Shown piece by piece: positions 6,432 to 11,160 of a DNA stretch of 11,160 nt. The DNA is taken from assembly GCA_944322775.1 (NCBI GenBank), contig CALUQA010000092.1, positions 1 to 11,160 of the forward strand. The letters are read 5' to 3'. Origin of the DNA: an uncultured Elusimicrobiales bacterium. Its GTDB lineage: Bacteria; Elusimicrobiota; Elusimicrobia; Elusimicrobiales; Elusimicrobiaceae. Position numbers and translations under genes: made by a program. Within the stretch, counting starts at the first letter, position 1, and each line of letters starts with the position of its first letter. A model generated the notes under the pieces. The model worked only from the letters and a program-made list of their open reading frames with translations. It was not told where the DNA came from and searched no databases.

Positions 6432-6956
6432 TTAATAGATAAGCCAGCCGGCCACGCCCGCCAGCAGGATAAGACGGATAGGATTAAATTTAAAGCGAAA
6501 AACGAGCAAAAACGACAAGGCAAAAATAACCACACTTTTCCAATCGGGGAAGTTTTCCCCGTTGGCAAGCACCAAAGCGGCCGCGGCAATCAGCCCGACA
6601 ATGGCGGGGCGCAGGCCCTTAAAAACGGCTTTGACGGAAGCGTTTTGGCGGTGTTTTAAAAAATAGCGCGTCAGCACAATCATAATAACCAGCGAAGGCA
6701 AACATACCGCCAGCGTGGCGACCGCCGCCCCCCACACGCTGTGGGCCGCGGCATAACCCGCGTAGGTGGCCATATTAATACCCACGGGGCCGGGCGTCAT
6801 TTGGCTGATGGCCACAATGTCTGTAAATTCGGCCGTGCCCAGCCAGGCGTGTTTAAACACCACTTCGTTTTGGATAAACGAAATCATCGGGTATCCGCCG
6901 CCAAAATTAAAGAGGCCGATTTTAAGAAAGGTTTTAAAAATCTGCCAGTAAATCAT
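6432..6956 (-). CDS. chrA: Chromate transporter family protein, short-chain form (second of pair)
   Basis: Integral membrane protein of 174 residues, one half of a ChrA-type (CHR family) transporter. FNFGGGYPMISFIQNEVV near the N-terminus and SQMTPGPVGINMATYAGY are the family's signature GGG and TPGP motifs. Several hydrophobic helices follow, and a GLRPAIVGLIAAAAL segment lies in the second half. Short-chain members are normally encoded as adjacent pairs that work together, with opposite membrane orientations; the partner is the overlapping gene. Chromate export is the named activity of the family, but many members may move other anions. The start ATG at 6956 overlaps the partner's TGA (ATGA), with a G-rich site (GGGGGGAAAG) upstream, so translation is coupled. 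A longer start at 6974 is less likely. Confidence 0.88.
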   Translation of the reverse strand: MIYWQIFKTFLKIGLFNFGGGYPMISFIQNEVVFKHAWLGTAEFTDIVAISQMTPGPVGINMATYAGYAAAHSVWGAAVATLAVCLPSLVIMIVLTRYFLKHRQNASVKAVFKGLRPAIVGLIAAAALVLANGENFPDWKSVVIFALSFLLVFRFKFNPIRLILLAGVAGWLIY

Positions 6957-7489
6957 TTGCTTTCCCCCCGGCAAAAAAGCCAGCCGCCAAGCCCCGCCAC
7001 AAGCACGATATACGCAGGGGAAATTTTACCCAGCCACACCGCCGCGGCGCACAATACGGGGAACCAAACGCTCTTCCACGTAATGCCTGCCGCGCGCGCC
7101 AGCGTAAACACCGGAACGGCAATCAACGCCACCACCGCGGGGCGAATGCCTTTAAAGATACTTTCCACCACGGGGTTCTGGCGGAAATTATGAAAGAAAA
7201 GAGCAATGGCTAAAATGATGAGAAAAGACGGCAGCACCGCCCCCAGCGTGCACACCAACGCCCCGCGCATACGGCGCAGTTTATAGCCCACAAATACGGC
7301 CATATTGACGGCCAGTACCCCGGGAGCGGACTGGGCTAGGGCGGTTAAATCCAAGAACTCTTTTTTGTCTATCCAATTTCTTTTGGTCACAATTTCCGCC
7401 TCTATCAAAGGCAGCATGGCATAACCGCCGCCCAATGTAAAAAGGCCGATTTTAAAGAAAATGGAAAAAAGAGAAAGGTAATACCGCAT
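6953..7489 (-). CDS. chrA: Chromate transporter family protein, short-chain form (first of pair)
   Basis: Membrane protein of 178 residues and the partner half of the short-chain CHR transporter. FFKIGLFTLGGGYAMLPLI near the N-terminus, AQSAPGVLAVNMAVFVGYK, and GIRPAVVALIAVPVFTLA correspond to the same elements in the second gene, showing common descent. The canonical TPGP is SAPGV here, a common difference between the two halves. The ATG at 7489 is the family start and lies exactly six bases from a TACAAT hexamer with no Shine-Dalgarno sequence, suggesting a leaderless mRNA. The frame extends to an ATG at 7543, but those residues are not conserved-looking and lie upstream of the promoter. 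The pair is divergent from the gene at 7622 and ends in a gap with no strong terminator. Confidence 0.88.
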   Translation of the reverse strand: MRYYLSLFSIFFKIGLFTLGGGYAMLPLIEAEIVTKRNWIDKKEFLDLTALAQSAPGVLAVNMAVFVGYKLRRMRGALVCTLGAVLPSFLIILAIALFFHNFRQNPVVESIFKGIRPAVVALIAVPVFTLARAAGITWKSVWFPVLCAAAVWLGKISPAYIVLVAGLGGWLFCRGESK

Positions 7490-7495
7490 AGCTAT

Positions 7496-7504
7496 ATTGT
7501 AACA
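7496..7504 (-). promoter_or_regulatory. Extended -10 promoter of the chrA pair, leaderless type
   Basis: TGTTACAAT (7504-7496, minus strand) is the same nine bases as the nitroreductase-family promoter. The hexamer ends six bases before the ATG at 7489, so +1 would be the A of the start codon. No Shine-Dalgarno sequence and no recognisable -35 are present. Confidence 0.65.
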
Positions 7505-7583
7505 ATTTGTACTTTTCTTCTGTTTTGCTTCTCTTTGGCACATTAGCGTTTTTTAATTTACTATGTTTCAAATTATTTAAATG

Positions 7584-7589
7584 TATAAT
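7584..7589 (+). promoter_or_regulatory. Probable -10 of the divergent membrane-anchored protein gene
   Basis: A perfect TATAAT lies in a very AT-rich tract, giving a leader of about 25 bases that contains GAGGA (7609-7613) before the ATG at 7622. No convincing -35 is seen. The tract is AT-rich throughout, so chance matches are more likely here than elsewhere. Confidence 0.5.
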
Positions 7590-7621
7590 AATAGAATCTT
7601 TTATTACTGAGGAAAGCCTTT

Positions 7622-8404
7622 ATGAAAAAATTTTTCGTTTTTGCTTTACTTATAATTATTTTGTTTTTATTAGTTTTCTTATGGCAAAAAAAGCAAGGCA
7701 CCCAAGTCGCCGTTTCAACAGAAACGCCTGCTTTCTCCACGCAACCCCCGGCCGCTGCAACCCCACAAGCTGCGCCTGGGCAAACAAACTCCGCCGATTC
7801 CCCGTCTTTAAGTGCATTAAAGGCTGCTTTGAATAGCCCTTATCAGGGGCAGATGCAAATGACCAAAAATGGCAATATCACGGCTTTTGACACGGTGGAT
7901 ACAAACCAACAGCTTGCCTTGCGCATTATCATGACCAACAAAGACAAAGACGTAACCGATTGGTTAAAAGAAAATCTGGCAGATTATGACCCTATTTATC
8001 TGTATGCTATGGCATACCGTATGGCCAACTTACAGGCTCCGGCCGAAGAATTTTTCTTTTGGGCAAGTGCCGGCCGTATTCGCTCTACAGCCGACCAGGC
8101 CTTATGCAAAGACCCATATGTAGGGCAATATTTAACCATATTGGATATGGAATTTTTGCAACCCTCCATGCAACTCTACGCTAAAAATTCAGAAGCACGG
8201 AAATTTTTTGCAAACAAGGATTTATTAATACAAACCGTGAAAAAAGCTTTCTCTTGGGACACACAACACCCGCAGACAAATTCGCCGGATTGGTTCTGCA
8301 AAAGCGGCCACGCAGTAGAAACGACCGATACTTATCCGCAAAATGAATGGCACGACAGAAGAATAGCCATGAATAAAGAACAAGCCGAGCCTTTGTACCA
8401 ATAA
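7622..8404 (+). CDS. Membrane-anchored protein of unknown function
   Basis: 260 residues. Residues 4-20 form one very hydrophobic helix after MKK, with no clear cleavage site, so it is probably a signal anchor with the rest outside the cytoplasm. Residues 28-60 are a Pro/Ala/Thr/Gln-rich linker. The globular part (about 65-260) has DYDPIYLYAMAYRMANLQAP and then AEEFFFWASAGRIRSTADQA, a helical-repeat-like pair reminiscent of TPR/Sel1 packing, then SWDTQHPQTNSPDWFCKSGH near the end. From memory this layout (helix pair with a FW...G..R motif, then WD..HP) recurs in uncharacterised proteins of other bacteria, but I cannot name the family. There are two cysteines (162, 226). Its base composition is visibly poorer in GC than its neighbours. 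It has its own promoter, GAGGA ribosome site and terminator. Confidence 0.85.
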   Translation: MKKFFVFALLIIILFLLVFLWQKKQGTQVAVSTETPAFSTQPPAAATPQAAPGQTNSADSPSLSALKAALNSPYQGQMQMTKNGNITAFDTVDTNQQLALRIIMTNKDKDVTDWLKENLADYDPIYLYAMAYRMANLQAPAEEFFFWASAGRIRSTADQALCKDPYVGQYLTILDMEFLQPSMQLYAKNSEARKFFANKDLLIQTVKKAFSWDTQHPQTNSPDWFCKSGHAVETTDTYPQNEWHDRRIAMNKEQAEPLYQ

Positions 8405-8405
8405 C

Positions 8406-8432
8406 AAAACCCCGGGCAAAACCCGGGGTTTT
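8406..8432. terminator. Bidirectional terminator between convergent genes
   Basis: A perfect 11-bp stem, AAAACCCCGGG (8406-8416) with CCCGGGGTTTT (8422-8432), has the loop CAAAA. The T4 and A4 ends are part of the stem and provide U-runs on either strand. It starts one base after the stop at 8404 and serves the plus gene, and probably the amidase gene (stop at 8474) arriving from the other side. Confidence 0.82.
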
Positions 8433-8473
8433 ATCTGCTTCAAAACTTATAGGCAACAGCAGGGCAAAACCGC

Positions 8474-10069
8474 TTATTTGCTTATCTTGCCTTCCGCCTT
8501 CAAATAAGACACGATCCCCTTGCCTATGCCCTGCCCCATACGTTTTTGGGCGGCCTTGTTATTAAGGCGGGCGCGGTCTTTGGAACTGCTGATATAGCCC
8601 ATTTCCACCAGCACGGCCGGGGACTTTACGCCGCGCAGCACATAGAAGTTAGCCTGACGAATGGCATTGTTCTGCCGTACGGCTATGCCAATGCCCGGCT
8701 CTTTATATACATAGTTGCGAATATGGCCGGCCAATTTGGAGCTTTCGTTCATAAACTCGTTTTTGGCCATGGACTCCAGCAACATGTCCACAAAGCTGTA
8801 ATGGGCTTCTTCATACTGCAAGGCTTCGTTTTCAAAGGCGGCCACTTCGGCGGCTTCGGCGTCGGTGGCTTTGTCGGAACGGAAATACACCTCAAAGCCG
8901 TTGGCGGCGGCGCGTTTGGCGGCGTTGGTATGCACGGAAATAAACAAATCGGCCTTAAAGTCATTGGCCATTTTGCTGCGGCCGGCCAGGGTGACGAACA
9001 CGTCTTTGTCACGCGTCATTTTTACTTCAAAGCCTTGGTCTTTGAGATAGTTGTACAAGTGCTTGGACACGGTTAAATTTAACGCTTTTTCCTGCGAGCT
9101 GCCGCGGCGCGTGGCGCCGGGGTCTTTGCCGCCGTGGCCCGGGTCTATGACAATGCGCAATTTGCGTTTGGCCGTCAGGACCGGCTCGCCCGATTTCATG
9201 ACCGGCTGAGGGGCCGGCTTGATAACGGGGACAGAAGCCTTGGCGTCTTCTTCGGCATCGGCAAAAATGGACGGCGTCATGTCCTCACGCTCGCCGGGTG
9301 CTTCCGTCGCGACGGCAGGAGACGAAGCGGAAGAAACCGCCGGCAAAGTCTTCTCTGCACAGGCAAACACCAGTTCACCGTTTTCTTCGGTAAAACGCCA
9401 ATTTTTGCCGTTTTTGCCCAAGATAACCTTTAGCACGGCGTCTTTGCCGCGCTGGCTGAGGGTAAAAGAACGGATAAAATCGTCTTTCAAACGCAGGCTG
9501 GTGTTGCGCTTAAGCACCACGGAAGGGAACACCACTTCCACCGTGTGTTTGTTTTTCTGTTTGGACGTAAAAGAAATATTGCCTTTGCGGAAAAAACGCA
9601 GGCGGTCATACGAAGGCTTTTGTTCTTTGTCAGTAAAGGCCAGGGTAAAGTTTTTCTCTACCACCAGGGCATTGTTTTCAAAGGTGATTTGCCTGTCCAG
9701 CGCTTTTTGCACCTGTGGCAGCATAAAAAACTGCGCCGGCACATAAATGCGGCTGCCGGAAGCCACCACCTCGGCAGGCAGTTTGACCGTTTGGGCATTC
9801 ACAATGGCTTCAGCCAGCGGCGCGCTTAAAATGGCATACATACCCGGGAAGGCCACTTTAATTTGCTTGGCCGCGGCATAAAGTTCCACACTGCCGCCCA
9901 ATTTTTTGGTCGTGGCGCGGGCGTCCAAAAGCGTAATGCCGTTGGCCTGCATGGAAGAAACGGAGCCTTTATCTTTCCCCAGGATATAAATGTCCGTTTT
10001 TCCCTGTGCATGCAACGCCGAACACGGAAAGAGCAAACAAGCCAACAAAGCAAGAAAAGCCTTTTTCAT
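8474..10069 (-). CDS. N-acetylmuramoyl-L-alanine amidase (Amidase_3) with N-terminal wall-binding-type domains
   Basis: Exported zinc amidase of 531 residues that cuts the amide bond between MurNAc and the stem peptide, as in daughter-cell separation. A signal peptide occupies residues 1-21 (MKKAFLALLACLLFPCSALHA). Residues 25-140 look like a copper-amine-oxidase-N type domain (SGSRIYVPAQFF), and 140-240 like an AMIN domain. Residues 241-300 are a Pro/Ala/Ser linker. The catalytic domain spans 303-527: IDPGHGGKDPGA gives His312, SQEKALNL gives Glu327, FISVHTNA gives His380, and VLVEMGYIS gives the catalytic Glu489, all present. The stretch at about 400-445 matches the place of the inhibitory helix in AmiA/B/C-type enzymes, so an activator may be needed. 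ATG 10069 begins a perfect signal peptide but has no Shine-Dalgarno sequence; a longer frame to 10249 only overlaps the RNase gene. Confidence 0.93.
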   Translation of the reverse strand: MKKAFLALLACLLFPCSALHAQGKTDIYILGKDKGSVSSMQANGITLLDARATTKKLGGSVELYAAAKQIKVAFPGMYAILSAPLAEAIVNAQTVKLPAEVVASGSRIYVPAQFFMLPQVQKALDRQITFENNALVVEKNFTLAFTDKEQKPSYDRLRFFRKGNISFTSKQKNKHTVEVVFPSVVLKRNTSLRLKDDFIRSFTLSQRGKDAVLKVILGKNGKNWRFTEENGELVFACAEKTLPAVSSASSPAVATEAPGEREDMTPSIFADAEEDAKASVPVIKPAPQPVMKSGEPVLTAKRKLRIVIDPGHGGKDPGATRRGSSQEKALNLTVSKHLYNYLKDQGFEVKMTRDKDVFVTLAGRSKMANDFKADLFISVHTNAAKRAAANGFEVYFRSDKATDAEAAEVAAFENEALQYEEAHYSFVDMLLESMAKNEFMNESSKLAGHIRNYVYKEPGIGIAVRQNNAIRQANFYVLRGVKSPAVLVEMGYISSSKDRARLNNKAAQKRMGQGIGKGIVSYLKAEGKISK

Positions 10070-10077
10070 AAGCAAGC

Positions 10078-10106
10078 AAAAAACCGCGCGGCACACGGCC
10101 GCGCGG
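10078..10106 (-). terminator. Intrinsic terminator after the RNase gene, abutting the amidase start
   Basis: The stem CCGCGCGGC (10084-10092) pairs with GCCGCGCGG (10098-10106) around the loop ACACG. On the minus strand six U follow (10083-10078). It lies 6 bases after the RNase stop and only 8 bases before the amidase ATG. It is one of the strongest terminator signals in the window. Confidence 0.85.
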
Positions 10107-10112
10107 ACTCCG

Positions 10113-11160
10113 TTATTCCAAAACGATTTTGTAGTCTTCCCACGCCAACTGCGGGTCGGACTGGATTTTAAGCGAGCGGTGGATATTTTCTTCAATATCG
10201 GCTTGCTTTTGTTTGATGGACTCGGCCAACACCGGGTGCAGCACCACACGCAGGTTGCCGCCGGGGCGGCCGTTGGTCAAATCATAAATTTCGCGCTGGA
10301 TTTTGATGCGCATGCTCTCGGCCGACAGCACGCGGCCCGAACCATGGCACTGCGGGCATTCTTCGCTGATAAAGCTGCCCGTGCTTTCGCGCTTGCGTTC
10401 GCGCGTCATTTCCACTAACCCCAAGCGGGTGATGGGCAAAATGCGGATTTTGGCGCGGTCCCCGCGCACGGCATTGGCCAGCGCTTCCACCACGCGGTGG
10501 CGGCTGGAAGCCTTGCGCATATCAATAAAGTCAATCACGATAATGCCGCCGATGTTACGCAAACGCAGCTGGTGGGCAATTTCCTGTGCGGCTTCAATAT
10601 TGGTTTGCGTGACGGTTTCTTCCTGCGATTTGTTGCCGGTAAATTTGCCGGTGTTTACGTCAATGGCGCACAAAGATTCCGCTTCCTGGATAATGATACT
10701 TCCGCCATTGGGCAGCGGCAATTTGATTTTGCGCAAATTGTCAATTTCCGGCTCAATGCCGTAGGCTTCAAAAATAGGCGTTTTGCCTTTGTAAAGTTTC
10801 ACGCGGTCGGCCAGTTCGGGCGAGTTCTTTTTTACAAAGTCCAGCACCCGTTCATAGTCGTTTTTATTGTCCAACAAATACACTTCGGCATTTTCGCTCA
10901 GCACGTCGCGCGCCACCTGCAGCACCGCGTCCATATCTTCGTGCAGCAGGGCCGGGGCAGGCAGGGTTTCAAATTTCTTTAAAATGCTTTGCCACTGGCG
11001 GTAGAGATATTTGACCTCGCGTTCCAACTCTTCCTTGGTGGCTTCTTCGGCTTCGGTGCGCACAATGCAGCCCATGCCGTTTAAATGTTTTTCGGCCAGT
11101 TCCTGCATGATTACGTTTAATTTATGGCGGGCTTCGCTGTCTTCAATATTTTTAGAAACG
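10113..11160 (-). CDS. rng: Ribonuclease G/E, N-terminus cut by window edge
   Basis: Endoribonuclease of the RNase E/G family, which makes 5'-end-dependent cuts in mRNA and rRNA precursors. The 348 visible residues are the catalytic half and C-terminus; the frame is open to the right edge, and the S1 and RNase H-like beginnings lie outside. The DNase I-like core has AIDVNTGKFTG with Asp (codon 10661-10659) and IVIDFIDM with Asp (10532-10530). They are 43 residues apart, the same spacing as the two metal-binding Asp of E. coli RNase E. CPQCHGSG (Cys codons 10358-10356 and 10349-10347) is the zinc-link motif that joins subunits. After a short helical tail the protein ends at 10113, without the long C-terminal scaffold of RNase E, so RNase G is the better name. 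Confidence 0.95.
   Translation of the reverse strand, partial: VSKNIEDSEARHKLNVIMQELAEKHLNGMGCIVRTEAEEATKEELEREVKYLYRQWQSILKKFETLPAPALLHEDMDAVLQVARDVLSENAEVYLLDNKNDYERVLDFVKKNSPELADRVKLYKGKTPIFEAYGIEPEIDNLRKIKLPLPNGGSIIIQEAESLCAIDVNTGKFTGNKSQEETVTQTNIEAAQEIAHQLRLRNIGGIIVIDFIDMRKASSRHRVVEALANAVRGDRAKIRILPITRLGLVEMTRERKRESTGSFISEECPQCHGSGRVLSAESMRIKIQREIYDLTNGRPGGNLRVVLHPVLAESIKQKQADIEENIHRSLKIQSDPQLAWEDYKIVLE

Noticed and set aside
10070..10249. N-terminal extension of the amidase to an ATG at 10249
   Set aside because: The extra 60 residues are a shadow of the RNase coding region and cross a strong terminator; the signal peptide starts at 10069.

Overview
This window is an ordinary chromosomal stretch with short intergenic gaps, mostly minus-strand genes, and no tRNA, rRNA, CRISPR array, insertion sequence or phage gene that I can see. 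The organism cannot be named with certainty. A glycine dehydrogenase split into two subunits, a periplasmic-type cell-wall amidase with a zinc-dependent catalytic domain, an RNase E/G, a secreted SagB-type flavoprotein and paired short chromate transporters suggest an anaerobic or gut bacterium with a Gram-negative-like envelope. A member of Elusimicrobiota is my best guess, by inference only. Most genes look moderately GC-rich; 7490-8404 is visibly more AT-rich.

Left part (1-4113, minus strand): a glycine cleavage operon in the order gcvT, gcvH, gcvPA, gcvPB, with gcvPB cut by the left edge. T (aminomethyltransferase), H (lipoyl carrier) and the two P halves (decarboxylase) would break glycine down to CO2, ammonia and methylene-tetrahydrofolate; the L protein is not here. 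A strong hairpin followed by a U-run lies between gcvH and gcvPA, so the operon has an internal terminator.

Middle (4206-6326): a plus-strand YgjP-type zinc metallopeptidase, apparently read from a leaderless mRNA. It converges through a two-way terminator on a secreted nitroreductase-family flavoprotein. Next comes a small secreted cysteine-containing protein whose promoter carries a striking double inverted-repeat operator.

Right part (6432-11160): two short ChrA-type transporter genes overlapping by 4 bases, with another leaderless-type promoter; a divergent AT-rich gene for a membrane-anchored protein of unknown function; then an N-acetylmuramoyl-L-alanine amidase and an RNase G/E (cut by the right edge), both minus strand, with a strong terminator between them.

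I found no convincing multi-gene novel system. The most interesting points are regulatory: recurring TGN-TA(T/C)AAT extended -10 promoters, two of them placed exactly so that the start codon is the predicted first base of the mRNA; terminators directly before start codons; and the paired 18-bp operator in front of the small secreted protein, which itself looks like a trypsin-fold fragment lacking the catalytic His.
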